A stretch of 64,000 nucleotides of DNA from Bodonicaedibacter sp963693005 (GCA_963693005.1 OY843726.1:682001-746000); one strand, 5' to 3'. Shown: positions 8,388 to 17,821, counted from the stretch's first letter. Made by a program: numbers and translations. The notes: a model not told the origin generated them from the sequence alone.

Positions 8388-9101
8388 GTTGTTTAAAAAA
8401 GTTCGCGCTCTTTCTGACCTGGGGTGCTGAAAAAACTCTTGGGGTGGGGTGTCTTCAAGAACTTTACCTTGGTCCATGAACACAATACGATCTGCCACTT
8501 CTTTCGCAAATGCCATTTCGTGGGTGACGATAAGTTTAGTAATAGAGTCTCCCTGAATATTCTTGATAACATCTAAAACTCCCCTAACCATTTCTGGGTC
8601 TAGTGCAGAAGTGGGTTCATCAAATAACACAACATAGGGATTCATAGCTAAACAGCGAGCAATGGCAACGCGCTGTTTTTGGCCGCCGGATAAATCTGAA
8701 GGGTATACATTTGCTTTGTGTTTGAGCCCAACTTTTTCTAGCAATTCTAGGGCAAGCTCCTCAGCTTCTCGCTTTGTTTTTCTATCTACAGCTTTTGGTG
8801 CATAAGTGATGTTTTCTAGTGTTGTCAAGTGAGGAAATAAGTGAAACCCTTGAAATACCATGCCAACGTTGCTGCGGATGCGATCAAGATTAATCTTTGG
8901 ATCTGTGATATCTTCGCCTTTGATTAGAATGCGTCCGCGATCTGGCTGCTCTAATAAGTTAATGCAGCGCAAGAGTGTGGACTTTCCGGAACCTGAAGGG
9001 CCAACGATTGCAAGAGTATCTCCTCGTTTAATATGCAGATCTATACCATCTAAAACAACTGTGCTTCCAAATATTTTTGTTAGTCCGTGTATTTCAATCA
9101 T
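8373..9101 (-). CDS. polar amino-acid ABC transporter, ATP-binding protein
   Basis: The 242-residue ATPase energises uptake of a polar amino acid (GlnQ/HisP/ArtP group). Walker A is GPSGSGKST at 34-42, the signature is LSGGQ at 137-141, and Walker B is VVLFDEP. I chose the ATG at 9101 rather than the longer frame from 9173 because MIEIHGL aligns with family N-termini, an AGGAG site lies upstream, and the ATG overlaps the permease stop (ATGA). Its 3' end overlaps the oppositely oriented protease gene by 15 bases. Third gene of a binding-protein, permease, ATPase operon. Confidence 0.93.
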   Translation of the reverse strand: MIEIHGLTKIFGSTVVLDGIDLHIKRGDTLAIVGPSGSGKSTLLRCINLLEQPDRGRILIKGEDITDPKINLDRIRSNVGMVFQGFHLFPHLTTLENITYAPKAVDRKTKREAEELALELLEKVGLKHKANVYPSDLSGGQKQRVAIARCLAMNPYVVLFDEPTSALDPEMVRGVLDVIKNIQGDSITKLIVTHEMAFAKEVADRIVFMDQGKVLEDTPPQEFFQHPRSERARTFLNNLMKH

Positions 9102-9754
9102 GACACACTCCTTAGCCGATTTTCTAACCGTCGCCCTAAAAATGAAAACATTAAAACTACAATGTAATAGCAAGCGCCAGCTACAATAAATGGCTCAAAA
9201 TAGGTGAATTTGTGTGCTGCAATTAATTGTGATCTGCGCATTAGGTCGGCCTCTCCAATAACGCTAACGATAGCCGATTCTTTAAACAAATTAATAAACT
9301 CATTTACTAAAGATGGTAAAATGTTTCGGATGGCCTGAGGTAAGATGATATCTTTCATTCTGCGGGCATAAGGCACCCCTAAAGACATGGCAGCTTCTAG
9401 CTGTCCTTTGGGAACTGACTGAATACCAGCGCGAATGATTTCAGCAACATAGGCCCCTGAGTTTAATGAAAACACCAGCACCCCAGCAATAAAAGTTGAT
9501 AGGCGCCAGCCAAACATTAGAGTCGTTCCAAAGTATACTAACGAGAGCTGAACAATAAGTGGGATTCCTCGAAATATAGATATATAAGCGCTAGAAACAA
9601 ATATTAAGATCCTGACCTTAGAGTAGCTTAATAGAGTAAGGACAGCACCTAGGAGCAAACCTCCGGTTACCGAAAAGGCTGTAAACTTTAGGCTAACCCA
9701 GAGCCCTTCTACAATAAACAAAATGTCCGGTGAGTTTAGTTTTCCAAAAATCAT
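9098..9754 (-). CDS. polar amino-acid ABC transporter, permease
   Basis: The 218-residue inner-membrane permease belongs to the HisM/GlnP family. The EAA loop that docks the ATPase is visible as GQLEAAMSLGVPYARRMKDI, and the upstream GAYVAEIIRAGIQSVPKGQ motif is typical of polar amino-acid permeases. Only one permease gene is present, so it probably works as a homodimer. It overlaps both neighbours by four bases (ATGA), showing tight coupling in the operon. Confidence 0.93.
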   Translation of the reverse strand: MIFGKLNSPDILFIVEGLWVSLKFTAFSVTGGLLLGAVLTLLSYSKVRILIFVSSAYISIFRGIPLIVQLSLVYFGTTLMFGWRLSTFIAGVLVFSLNSGAYVAEIIRAGIQSVPKGQLEAAMSLGVPYARRMKDIILPQAIRNILPSLVNEFINLFKESAIVSVIGEADLMRRSQLIAAHKFTYFEPFIVAGACYYIVVLMFSFLGRRLENRLRSVS

Positions 9755-10518
9755 TTATTTTCCGTCACGTTGTCTGATAGCCACTTGTTTTCAAGTTTTC
9801 TAATAACCCCCTCTTTAATAAGTGTACGAATCGCATCATTTATTTTATCTTGTAGCGGTGAGTTTTGAGGTAGGGCAATAGCATAGGCTTTTGCAGAAGG
9901 GTGCTTAAACTTTTCCAAGGTGAGTTTTTGTTTGTTTGATGATCTAAACTTTGTTGCGGGGGTATGGTCCATAATAACAGCCTGAATATTGTCTGTAAGT
10001 AACTCTTGCACTAAATCTAACAGTCGATTGCGGGCAACAACCTCAAATTCGTTTGTTGTTTTGGATGCGTCTTCTAGTAGGGCATGATGAAAGGTTCCCA
10101 ATTGTGCCCCAATTCGCCGAATGTTTTTGTCGGTAATATTTTTAATGGGATTGTTAGTTTTTGACAATATGGCTAGCTGAGGCTGGTAATAGTCTATAGA
10201 AAACCCAATAGTTTTTTCGCGCTCTGGAGTGCGTGTAATGCCCGCGATTGCCATATCAGCTTGCCCGGATTGCAGGGAAGGTAAAATACCTCCAAAATCC
10301 ATGTCTACAATCATTATCTTCATATTTAATTTGCGTCCGACTTCTTTGATTAAATCAATATCGAACCCTTCAATCGAGTTTGTCAGTGAATTAAAAAATT
10401 CAAAAGGAGCCTGGTCAGCGCTAGTTACTACGCGTAGAACTGCTTCCTCTTGCATATTTTTTTTGCATCCTGTAATAATGAAGAGCGTGGCTAAACACGC
10501 TATCAAGTGCTTTAGCAT
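9751..10518 (-). CDS. amino-acid ABC transporter, substrate-binding lipoprotein
   Basis: The 255-residue product starts MLKHLIACLATLFIITGCKK, a lipoprotein signal with lipobox IITGC, so it is probably anchored to the outer face of the inner membrane. The mature part has the family-3 solute-binding signature (GFDIDLIKEVGRKLNMKI, FGGILPSLQSGQADM, AGITRTPEREK). The start at 10518 is preferred over a longer frame from 10770, which would add 84 residues running into the divergent NUDIX gene; AGAGG lies upstream of the chosen ATG. First gene of the importer operon. The bound amino acid cannot be told from sequence. Confidence 0.92.
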   Translation of the reverse strand: MLKHLIACLATLFIITGCKKNMQEEAVLRVVTSADQAPFEFFNSLTNSIEGFDIDLIKEVGRKLNMKIMIVDMDFGGILPSLQSGQADMAIAGITRTPEREKTIGFSIDYYQPQLAILSKTNNPIKNITDKNIRRIGAQLGTFHHALLEDASKTTNEFEVVARNRLLDLVQELLTDNIQAVIMDHTPATKFRSSNKQKLTLEKFKHPSAKAYAIALPQNSPLQDKINDAIRTLIKEGVIRKLENKWLSDNVTENK

Positions 10519-10672
10519 AAAAAGTGTACCTCTAAGTCCAAAACAAAAATAATACATATTCTGGGGGATAGAAAGAAAAAACTCAATATTTATAATGTTG
10601 AGGGGGTTGAAACGCAAGAAAGTTCTCCCTATATAGCTATTATAAGAATTATGAAGCTGGGGATTTGTAATA

Positions 10673-11299
10673 ATGAAAAGTTCGAAATCAAATTTTTTAC
10701 GTCGCAGACAGAGAAGTAATAAGCATGCTCGGGAAGCCTGTGCTGCAGGTGTTTTACCATTGAGTCGCACCCCAGATGGAGAGCGAGTTGCGCTTTTAGG
10801 TTATGGTGCATGTTCCCAGGCGGGTTCTTACCGACATTTTTGGTCAGACTTCGGGGGTAAATTGGATCCTGAAGAAACTGCTCATGCGGCAGCATTGAGA
10901 GAGTTTCACGAAGAGACGGCGTATTTTTTCCAATCAAGTGTGGTTAGTACTCAGCAGTTGCTGCAGTTACATGGTAATGAAAAATATGTTTCATTTGCTG
11001 TTGAGGTTCCATATTCGGAGATAGATCTTATTCAAAAGAATGCTGTGCAAGTGAAAACTGAGGGTAGTTTTTACGAGCGCAACCATGTTGAGATGGATGA
11101 CTATCGGTGGGTTCCATTAGATCTGCTATTAAAAGACACCTCGGGGCTTCTAAGTGTTGATATCTATCCCCCTTTTGTTGAGTATCATTTATCTAAACCT
11201 TCGGTTAAAAGATTTCTAGAGTTGTTGATCAGGGAATCTGTTAAGAGTATAAAAGGAAGAACGTTAGATTATAACGTGATGTCTTCGAGCGCGTTTTAG
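10673..11299 (+). CDS. NUDIX hydrolase
   Basis: The 208-residue product has a good NUDIX box between G62 and A83 (GKLDPEETAHAAALREFHEE, with the REFHEE core), which binds divalent metal and hydrolyses nucleoside-diphosphate-linked compounds. The preceding segment AAGVLPLSRTPDGERVALLG is typical. The N-terminus is basic (about 20 residues with many R and K) and has no signal peptide, so it is probably cytosolic. It is a paralogue of the exported NUDIX protein at 41814-42656: AAGVLP, DFGGK-DP-ET, NHVE-D-Y-WV are shared. Substrate unknown. It is transcribed away from the amino-acid importer and is followed by sua5 after 24 bases. Confidence 0.88.
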   Translation: MKSSKSNFLRRRQRSNKHAREACAAGVLPLSRTPDGERVALLGYGACSQAGSYRHFWSDFGGKLDPEETAHAAALREFHEETAYFFQSSVVSTQQLLQLHGNEKYVSFAVEVPYSEIDLIQKNAVQVKTEGSFYERNHVEMDDYRWVPLDLLLKDTSGLLSVDIYPPFVEYHLSKPSVKRFLELLIRESVKSIKGRTLDYNVMSSSAF

Positions 11300-11323
11300 G
11301 GATGACTTTGTATAGAGGAAAGA

Positions 11324-12259
11324 ATGAGCACTATTGCTTATGCAGCAAAGAGATTAGCTAATGGTGATGTCGTAGCATTACCAACAGAGACAGTTTATGG
11401 TCTGGGCGCATTGTGTCATGATGATTCTGCAGTGCAGAAAATATTTCAGATAAAGGGTCGCCCATCTTGTAATCCTTTGATTATACATGTTCGTGATTTG
11501 GTTCAAGCTGAAAAGTATGGTGTATTTGATTATCAAGCCAAAACTTTGGTGAAAGCGTTCTGGCCGGGGCCGCTTACGTTGGTCGTACCCTTATTGCCTA
11601 AGGCAAAGGTATCGCGCTATGTTACAGCTGGCTTAGACACGATTGCTATCCGATGCCCCTCTCATCCTATTGCACAAAATCTGTTAAGCCTGTGTAGTTC
11701 TCCAATTGCGGCACCAAGTGCAAATACTTCTGGGTATGTGAGTTCGACTAGATTTGAGCATGTTTATCAAGAATTTGGTGATAAGGTTACTGTTATCGAG
11801 AGCGATAGGTCGATAGTTGGCTTAGAGTCTACAATTGTTGACTGCTCGGAGTCTTTAATAAAAATTTTACGTCCTGGCAAGGTGACGCAAGTAGATTTAG
11901 AAAATGTTTTAAATTCCAGGGTTTCAACAAGCGATACAAAAGCCGGTAGCGCAATTAAGGCTCCAGGTCAGCTCAAACATCACTATTCTCCAAGGGCGGA
12001 AGTTCGACTGAACGCTACCTATAAAGAAGAAGATGAGGCTGTTTTAGATTTTGGGGCGTCTAATTTGAGAGGTGGTGGGTTTGGATTAAATCTTAGCCCA
12101 GAGGGAAATTTGCCGGATGCGGCAGCAAACCTATTTGACTTTTTACGGCATTTGGACACTTTAGGATACCCTAAAATTGCTGTAGCTCCTATTCCGAACA
12201 AAGGTATTGGAGTTGCGGTTAATGAGAGGTTGTCTCGCGCAGCTTTAAGAAAAGAATAA
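11324..12259 (+). CDS. sua5: L-threonylcarbamoyladenylate synthase (Sua5/YrdC/YciO)
   Basis: This enzyme makes threonylcarbamoyl-AMP from threonine, bicarbonate and ATP, the first step of the t6A37 tRNA modification. The 311-residue product is the long Sua5 form: a YrdC domain (residues 1-200; LPTETVYGLG, KGRPSCNPLIIHV, PGPLTLV, SPIAAPSANTSG) and a C-terminal Sua5 domain (KAPGQLKHHYSPRAEV onward, ending with GIGVAVNERLSRAALRK). AGAGGA precedes the ATG. The later-acting partner tsaB is in this window at 19577-20197. Confidence 0.95.
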   Translation: MSTIAYAAKRLANGDVVALPTETVYGLGALCHDDSAVQKIFQIKGRPSCNPLIIHVRDLVQAEKYGVFDYQAKTLVKAFWPGPLTLVVPLLPKAKVSRYVTAGLDTIAIRCPSHPIAQNLLSLCSSPIAAPSANTSGYVSSTRFEHVYQEFGDKVTVIESDRSIVGLESTIVDCSESLIKILRPGKVTQVDLENVLNSRVSTSDTKAGSAIKAPGQLKHHYSPRAEVRLNATYKEEDEAVLDFGASNLRGGGFGLNLSPEGNLPDAAANLFDFLRHLDTLGYPKIAVAPIPNKGIGVAVNERLSRAALRKE

Positions 12260-12266
12260 CAACACA

Positions 12267-12295
12267 TTGAAAAGCTTGGTGCGACTGAGTAATAT
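12267..12295 (+). promoter_or_regulatory. sigma-70-type promoter for the peroxiredoxin gene
   Basis: TTGAAA (12267-12272), a 17-base spacer, and TAATAT (12290-12295) lie 43 bases upstream of the peroxiredoxin ATG. Predicted start is near 12302, giving a leader of about 36 bases. Called by consensus only. Confidence 0.45.
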
Positions 12296-12337
12296 GAAGC
12301 AGATTTAAGATTAAGTATAACAGAAAAGGGAAAAATC

Positions 12338-12919
12338 ATGACAGTACTTGTAGGAAAATATGCACCAGAGTTTAAGGCAAAGGCGGTGTTTGAAAATGAA
12401 ATTAAAGAAATTAGTTTGTCGGACTATGCGGGGAGATATGTTGTATTGTTTTTTTATCCGCTTGATTTTACGTTTGTTTGTCCAACAGAAATGCATGCAT
12501 TCCAAGAGAAGCATGAAGACTTTAAAAAACGCGGCATAGAGCTGCTAGCATGTAGTGTGGACAGTGAGTTTTCGCATTTGGCATGGCTAAATACTCCGAA
12601 AGATCAAGGGGGGATTAAAGGCGTGAAGTATGGAATTATTACAGATTTAGGGGGGCATATTGCAGAAGAATATGACGTGCTTTCTGAGGATAATGTTGCA
12701 TATAGGGCGGTATTTTTAATTGATGATAAAGGAATGGTGCGTCACCAATTAGTAAATGATCTTCCTTTGGGTCGCAGTGTGGACGAGGTTTTACGTACGG
12801 TTGATGCGCTAAAACATGTGGAACAACATGGCGAGGTTTGCCCAGCTAACTGGTCTGAAGGTAAAACTGCAATGAAGGCAACTCATGAGGGTGTGGCAGA
12901 GTATTTATCTAATTCATAA
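12338..12919 (+). CDS. 2-Cys peroxiredoxin (AhpC/Prx1 type)
   Basis: The 193-residue cytosolic enzyme reduces hydrogen peroxide and organic peroxides with a thiol donor. The peroxidatic cysteine is C48 in FYPLDFTFVCPTEMHAF, and the resolving cysteine is C168 in GEVCPANW, the typical 2-Cys layout. The C-terminal YLSNS tail is like the YF-containing arm of sensitive types but lacks the YF motif. It has its own promoter and a terminator at 12930. No dedicated reductase (AhpF) is next to it; the thioredoxin at 63053-63373 is a plausible donor. Confidence 0.95.
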   Translation: MTVLVGKYAPEFKAKAVFENEIKEISLSDYAGRYVVLFFYPLDFTFVCPTEMHAFQEKHEDFKKRGIELLACSVDSEFSHLAWLNTPKDQGGIKGVKYGIITDLGGHIAEEYDVLSEDNVAYRAVFLIDDKGMVRHQLVNDLPLGRSVDEVLRTVDALKHVEQHGEVCPANWSEGKTAMKATHEGVAEYLSNS

Positions 12920-12929
12920 CGACTGACGA

Positions 12930-12962
12930 AAAAGCCGTGGGTGAAGTACTCTCGGCTTTTGA
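12930..12962 (+). terminator. rho-independent terminator after the peroxiredoxin gene
   Basis: AAAAGCCG (12930-12937) pairs exactly with CGGCTTTT (12953-12960) across a 15-base loop, 11 bases after the peroxiredoxin stop. The arm ends in a short T run. Confidence 0.6.
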
Positions 12963-13071
12963 CAAAAACACTGAAAAACTATGCTTCTTTGGTGGAGGGC
13001 TTTTCTAAGATATTAATCTTTGGGTCACTTTTTTGACATACAATGTAGCTTGAATGTTAATAGGGGTATTT

Positions 13072-13632
13072 ATGACTCAACAGCCCTCTTTCGTAGGGAC
13101 AGTGCTTGTGGCTCCGCCCGAAACACAGGGTGAATTTGCTCGGACTATAATTCTGGTGTGTGGTCATGATGATCAAGGAGCTATTGGCATTGTCTTAAAC
13201 AAAAAAATCCCCTCATTGTATGTGAATGACCTGTTGGAGCAGTTAAATATAGACACACACGACTCTTTTTCTAAAAAAATCCCCTTGTTTTCCGGGGGTG
13301 AGGTTGATATAGGGCGTGGCTTTGTTCTACATTCGACGGAGTACACTCATGATCAAAGTATATTTGTTACTCCGTCTATTTTTCTCACCGCCACTCTAGA
13401 TGTCTTAAATCGCTTAGGAGAAGGAAGAGGGCCACAAAAAAACTTGTTGGCTTTGGGATATACTAACTGGGAAAAGGGCCAGCTAGAGCAAGAGATTAAA
13501 TCTCATCGATGGTTGTGGACCGAGTGTTCGGATGATTTAGTTTTTTCAAGCGAAGATGAAAAGTGGGAAAAGCTTATCCAAAAATTAGGTCCTGATCGAG
13601 CACGCTTAAGTGTTGAGGGCGGTTGTTGCTAG
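13072..13632 (+). CDS. yqgE: YqgE/AlgH family (UPF0301) protein
   Basis: The 186-residue product has the UPF0301 pattern: GTVLVAPPETQGEFARTIIL, then HDDQGAIGIVLNKK, FSGGEVDIGRGFVLH, and the late LGYTNWEKGQLEQEI motif. The family is widely conserved; its biochemical role is not settled. I chose the ATG at 13072, behind AGGGG, instead of an in-frame ATG at 13054, because MTQQPSFVGTVLVA matches the usual N-terminus. It stands alone between the terminator at 12930 and dapD. Confidence 0.9.
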   Translation: MTQQPSFVGTVLVAPPETQGEFARTIILVCGHDDQGAIGIVLNKKIPSLYVNDLLEQLNIDTHDSFSKKIPLFSGGEVDIGRGFVLHSTEYTHDQSIFVTPSIFLTATLDVLNRLGEGRGPQKNLLALGYTNWEKGQLEQEIKSHRWLWTECSDDLVFSSEDEKWEKLIQKLGPDRARLSVEGGCC

Positions 13633-13712
13633 ATAATAAGAGCATCAAAAACTTGGTTTTTTTGTTGGTTTAGATATACTGTCTTCAACTTAAGGTGTTG
13701 GGGGTGTTTTTT

Positions 13713-14519
13713 ATGGATAGCTTAGAATCCATTATAGAGTGGGGATGGCAAAACAAACAAAAGGCTATTTATGATGCAAAAGTTAAAGTGGCAGTTGATG
13801 CATCTATAGACTATCTTGATTCGGGCAGATACTCTGTTGCAGAAAAGGTTGATGGTGTTTGGCATGTTCATACTTGGTTAAAAAAGGCTATTTTATTGTT
13901 TTTTAGGCTTCATCCTAATGAGGTCATGTCGGATGGTTTGCTATCTTTCTTTGATAAAGTTCCTGTAAAGACAGTCGATTGGAATGAGTTGCAGTTTGAA
14001 ACTGTCGGTTCAAGATTTGTTCCTGGAGCTATTGTTAGGAAGGGTGCTTTTATTGAGAGAGATGCAGTATTAATGCCTAGCTTTATTAATATAGGTGCCA
14101 GAGTTGGTGCGGGGACAATGATAGACACTTGGGTAACGATTGGTTCTTGTGCGCAAGTTGGCAAGAACTGCCATATTTCGGGTGGAGTTGGCATTGGTGG
14201 TGTTTTAGAGCCAATTCAGTCTGCTCCTGTGATTATTGAAGATAACTGCTTTATTGGGGCGCGCAGTGAGATTGCAGAAGGAGTTATTGTTGAGGAGGGG
14301 GCAGTGATTTCAATGGGTGTTTTTCTTGGAGCATCTACTCAAATTATTGATCGTGAAACTGGGGAAACTTATGTAGGGCGTGTTCCGCCGTACTCTGTTG
14401 TGGTGCCTGGGTCTCGGCCCACAAAGAATAATCTTAACTTAGCTTGCGCTATCATTGTAAAGAGAGTAGATGAGAAAACTCGCTCTAAAACATCAATTAA
14501 TGACTTATTGCGGACATGA
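13713..14519 (+). CDS. dapD: 2,3,4,5-tetrahydropyridine-2,6-dicarboxylate N-succinyltransferase
   Basis: DapD succinylates tetrahydrodipicolinate in the succinylase route to meso-diaminopimelate and lysine. The 268-residue product has an N-terminal helical domain and a left-handed beta-helix of hexapeptide repeats from about residue 105 (GAFIERDAVLMPSFINIGAR, GIGGVLEPIQSAPVIIEDNC), ending VPGSRP and an RSKTSINDLLRT tail. ATG 13713 follows a GGGGG site; an in-frame GTG at 13695 is a less likely start. Its stop overlaps the pgi start (ATGA). Partner genes dapA and dapE lie at 17.8 and 22.6 kb. Confidence 0.95.
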   Translation: MDSLESIIEWGWQNKQKAIYDAKVKVAVDASIDYLDSGRYSVAEKVDGVWHVHTWLKKAILLFFRLHPNEVMSDGLLSFFDKVPVKTVDWNELQFETVGSRFVPGAIVRKGAFIERDAVLMPSFINIGARVGAGTMIDTWVTIGSCAQVGKNCHISGGVGIGGVLEPIQSAPVIIEDNCFIGARSEIAEGVIVEEGAVISMGVFLGASTQIIDRETGETYVGRVPPYSVVVPGSRPTKNNLNLACAIIVKRVDEKTRSKTSINDLLRT

Positions 14520-15757
14520 TGAAAATTGATATCACACACTTGAAAGAGCTAGCGGGCGATATTAACGCCTCGAAGGTGATTCAGGCGTCGGCCGAGAGGG
14601 TGTCTGCCAAACTTCAATGCCTTCCTTTGTTAAAACTTGAACAAAACTTAGAGGCAGCTTTGTCTCTTAATTCGATTGTGGAAGCAGCACATCAAGTGTA
14701 TACAGATGTTGTCCTGTTAGGAACGGGAGGCTCTAGCTTAGGGGCTCAAGTTCTATATAACCTTATAGATTGTCCAAAACTAAGATTTCATTTTTTAGAT
14801 AATATTGATCCTATTACTTTTCAGCAGTTATGGTTAAAAATTGATTTAAAGCGTACGCTTTTTTTGGTGATTTCAAAATCTGGGTCAACACCAGAAACAT
14901 TGATGCAGGCATTGATGGTGATAAATTATATTCAAAACTCAAGCGAAGAGTTAGTAAGCCGACATATGCTGTTTATGTCGGGGCCCCAAATATCACCACT
15001 GAGAAGACTTTCTAGTAAATACCAATGTCGGTGCCTTGATCTCCCAGATGATATTGGTGGAAGGTTTTCTGTTTTTTCTGTGTCGGGCATGTTTCCTGCG
15101 CTATTAGCAGGTGTGGATATTGTTTCTCTAATAAAAGGAGCAAAACACACCTTAGATGACTTTGCTGCGAACCCAGTTTTACATTCAGCCTCTCAAAGTA
15201 TGGCGCTTGTGCAAAAAATAAGCGAAAGGGACAATCGTTCTCAAAATGTATTTATGTCATATATTGATCGACTTGAGCCTCTTGGGCGATGGTGGAGGCA
15301 ACTGTGGGCAGAAAGTCTAGGAAAGAATGGGAAAGGGTCAACTCCTATCCAAGCTATGGGAACGGTAGATCAACATAGCCAACTTCAGCTTTACTTAGAT
15401 GGGCCGAATGATAAGGTATTCAGTTTGTTGTTTCATCCGCTTAATGAGCAGTTGCCTGCTGTAAGCTCTGAGTTAGCGGCGTCTATAGGTATGGATTATT
15501 TTGCAAATCAGGGGATGGGAGAGTTAATGCAGGCCGAGCAGTTGGCCACTTTTCTTTCATTAAAAGAAAAGCAGAGACCACTGCGAATTATACGATTAAC
15601 AGATATTTCAGAGCAATCTATCGGGGCATTAATGATGCAGTTTGTGCTAGAAACCATATTAATGGCAGACTTGTCTGAAATTAATTGCTTTGATCAACCA
15701 GCAGTAGAATTGTGTAAAAAACATGCAAGGCTAATAATGAATAATAATATTGGGTAA
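14516..15757 (+). CDS. pgi: glucose-6-phosphate isomerase
   Basis: The enzyme interconverts glucose-6-phosphate and fructose-6-phosphate. The 413-residue product is of the short Pgi form. It has the phosphate-binding segments LLGTGGSSLGAQVL (about 65-78) and LFLVISKSGSTPETLMQAL, the catalytic region GSTPIQAMGTVDQHSQLQLY, and DDIGGRFSVFSVSGMFPAL. It overlaps dapD by four bases and is probably coexpressed with it. In combination with two sugar-phosphate-type antiporters in this window it would let the cell feed imported hexose phosphate into metabolism; that link is inference. Confidence 0.93.
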   Translation: MMKIDITHLKELAGDINASKVIQASAERVSAKLQCLPLLKLEQNLEAALSLNSIVEAAHQVYTDVVLLGTGGSSLGAQVLYNLIDCPKLRFHFLDNIDPITFQQLWLKIDLKRTLFLVISKSGSTPETLMQALMVINYIQNSSEELVSRHMLFMSGPQISPLRRLSSKYQCRCLDLPDDIGGRFSVFSVSGMFPALLAGVDIVSLIKGAKHTLDDFAANPVLHSASQSMALVQKISERDNRSQNVFMSYIDRLEPLGRWWRQLWAESLGKNGKGSTPIQAMGTVDQHSQLQLYLDGPNDKVFSLLFHPLNEQLPAVSSELAASIGMDYFANQGMGELMQAEQLATFLSLKEKQRPLRIIRLTDISEQSIGALMMQFVLETILMADLSEINCFDQPAVELCKKHARLIMNNNIG

Positions 15758-15820
15758 AATGGTGGGTAATTTAAATAAAAACACACTTTTTTATTTCTTG
15801 CTTAACTCTTAGGTTTGTTT

Positions 15821-17776
15821 TTAAATTCCGGATTGGTATGCATTAAGCAATTCCTGCGGTGAGTATATTTTTTGCGGGTGTTTCTGTTGTTTGTATCTCA
15901 ACCAGGTGCCTAGTACCTTTTTGACATAGTTTCGAGTTTCTTTTAAGTTTATCATTTCAATCCACTCGATATCAAAATTATCTCGAGGTCTTTCTACTTT
16001 TCGCAACCATGAGGAGGTATATGTTGGACCGGAGTTATAGGCCATTGCAGTTAGCAAGTAAGATTTGTTAAAGCGCAAGAAAAGCTCATGTAAATAAATC
16101 TCGCCAATTGTTAAATGATATTTGGGGTCAGAATACAGGCGATTATCATCGATAGCATGCTTTTTGTTTCGCAAGTGTCTGGCGGTAAGGGGGGTGATTT
16201 GCATAAGCCCCATAGCATTTTTATTGCTTTTAATGCTTGGGTGAAAGCGGCTTTCGTTAAAAATAAGGGCGTGTACAAAGCAAGAGTCTACTTCCCTTAC
16301 TTTGTGTAATTCCATCTGAATTAATGTGTTTTTGCTATTTAGGTTTTGAACCCTATTAGCTTGCTCAAAAAAGTGAATTTGGTAATATGGGGTGGCATAG
16401 ATCTCAAGCAGTTCCCTGCCTAGATAAAACTCTGATAGGGTACGTAGATTTTGTGCTAAACCGTCGACTAGAATGTTTTTAATTTCTTCTTGTTTACAAA
16501 TAGACATGAGCTGGATCGCTCGGACTAGCTCTTTTTTTTGAAAGCTCTTCCAGAAATTTTGATTGGTAGAAAAACGGTCTGGTTTTCTCTTCCATTCTCC
16601 CAAGTCTCGCTGCGCGATTTGTCCATAAAATGTTTGAGGAAATAAGGAGGCTGTGATTAGCCAATTAGTTGCAGTTTTAGGGTTGTGGCTGTTGCGTGCG
16701 GCCTTTGCGATCCAGAAGGCGAGTTGTGCGCGTTCATTAGACGACGTGGATAACTTGTAAGCTTCAATCAAATACGACATTCCGTACTTTGGATTGTTAG
16801 AGTATTGTGTTTGAATCCAACCACACAACCATAGAAAGTCGATTCGACTTTTATCTAATCTTCCGCACCAGGTTACTCCTTTGACAGCAAGCTCTTTTGC
16901 TAAACTGTATTGTTTGTTTAATAGTAATTTTCGTATAGTCTGCTGTAAGGTGAGAAAAAACGATGGGTCTAAATAAAATGCCCGACTTATTTTAGCGGTC
17001 ATGAAGCTATTTCCAGCCTCAATAGCATTGTCTTTGGTTAATAAGTCTGCGGCATCAACATTAACTATCCCTGGGTGTGTGGATAGGGCTTTTTTTAAAG
17101 AGCTTGGTTTTTCAAGCCTTTCGATCCACTCGATATAGGTAGCTTGCTTGTTTTTATTGATTTGGGGAAGTAGGGGGCGTGCTAAACAAATTTCGTTTTT
17201 CCATAATAGCATCTCGATTCTGTGCTGATGGTCCTCTGGATTCAGTAAGCTTTTGTATTTTTTAAGAATGATTTCTTGTTGCTCTAGTGTAAATATATTT
17301 GATTTCTTCCAAGTCTTCGATAGGATGGCTCTTCTTTTTTCAATGCTTTTGTTATCCGAGATATTGCAAGTAAGGAATGAGATTAAACCCTCATAGGTTT
17401 GAGGTGTGTTTTTGTTAAACCATTTTTGAATAGTTTTTTTTTGAGTTTTTGAAGTAATTAAACGTTCTAATTCGGGAATAGTTTCTGATCGGATAGGCCA
17501 CTGTGGGTTTTCGTTTAAAAACTTAACTCCCTCTTCAAAAGACGATTCATGCCGTCGAAGTAGGCGCCAGCGCTGGATTTTTTTTAGGAGCTTACATTTT
17601 TCAGGGATGGCGTCTAGTGGAGTTTCCTTTATTTTTCGGCCTAATTCTATACATTCGGGCGAAAATCTGGGTGTTTTTAGGCTGTGTTTGAGTTCGGTTT
17701 GAGGTGGGTTTGAGGGGTGTTTCGCTTCAATTTGGGCCACAATCGTTGCTATCAAAAAAAGTAGCTTGAAGCCCAA
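15821..17776 (-). CDS. soluble lytic murein transglycosylase (Slt family, GH23)
   Basis: The 651-residue product has a long alpha-helical superhelix region and a C-terminal lysozyme-like domain: catalytic glutamate in ALIFNESRFHPSI, then NAMGLMQITPLTA and AMAYNSGP. Such enzymes cleave the glycan chains of peptidoglycan to give 1,6-anhydro ends, in the periplasm. The reading frame stays open to 18169, but that part is antisense to dapA. I place the start at a TTG at 17776 because it gives an ideal signal peptide, MGFKLLFLIATIVAQIEA, and clears dapA; no ATG or good ribosome site was found there. The gene is convergent with pgi and divergent from dapA (45-base gap). Confidence 0.85.
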   Translation of the reverse strand: MGFKLLFLIATIVAQIEAKHPSNPPQTELKHSLKTPRFSPECIELGRKIKETPLDAIPEKCKLLKKIQRWRLLRRHESSFEEGVKFLNENPQWPIRSETIPELERLITSKTQKKTIQKWFNKNTPQTYEGLISFLTCNISDNKSIEKRRAILSKTWKKSNIFTLEQQEIILKKYKSLLNPEDHQHRIEMLLWKNEICLARPLLPQINKNKQATYIEWIERLEKPSSLKKALSTHPGIVNVDAADLLTKDNAIEAGNSFMTAKISRAFYLDPSFFLTLQQTIRKLLLNKQYSLAKELAVKGVTWCGRLDKSRIDFLWLCGWIQTQYSNNPKYGMSYLIEAYKLSTSSNERAQLAFWIAKAARNSHNPKTATNWLITASLFPQTFYGQIAQRDLGEWKRKPDRFSTNQNFWKSFQKKELVRAIQLMSICKQEEIKNILVDGLAQNLRTLSEFYLGRELLEIYATPYYQIHFFEQANRVQNLNSKNTLIQMELHKVREVDSCFVHALIFNESRFHPSIKSNKNAMGLMQITPLTARHLRNKKHAIDDNRLYSDPKYHLTIGEIYLHELFLRFNKSYLLTAMAYNSGPTYTSSWLRKVERPRDNFDIEWIEMINLKETRNYVKKVLGTWLRYKQQKHPQKIYSPQELLNAYQSGI

Positions 17777-17821
17777 TATAAAGGCGTTTATAGTGTGTGG
17801 ATAACTGGATGGAAGAGCATG

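Noticed and set aside
13033..13062. TTGACA at 13033-13038 with TTAATA as a yqgE promoter
   Set aside because: An 18-base spacing to a poor -10 would place the transcript start on top of the chosen start codon.
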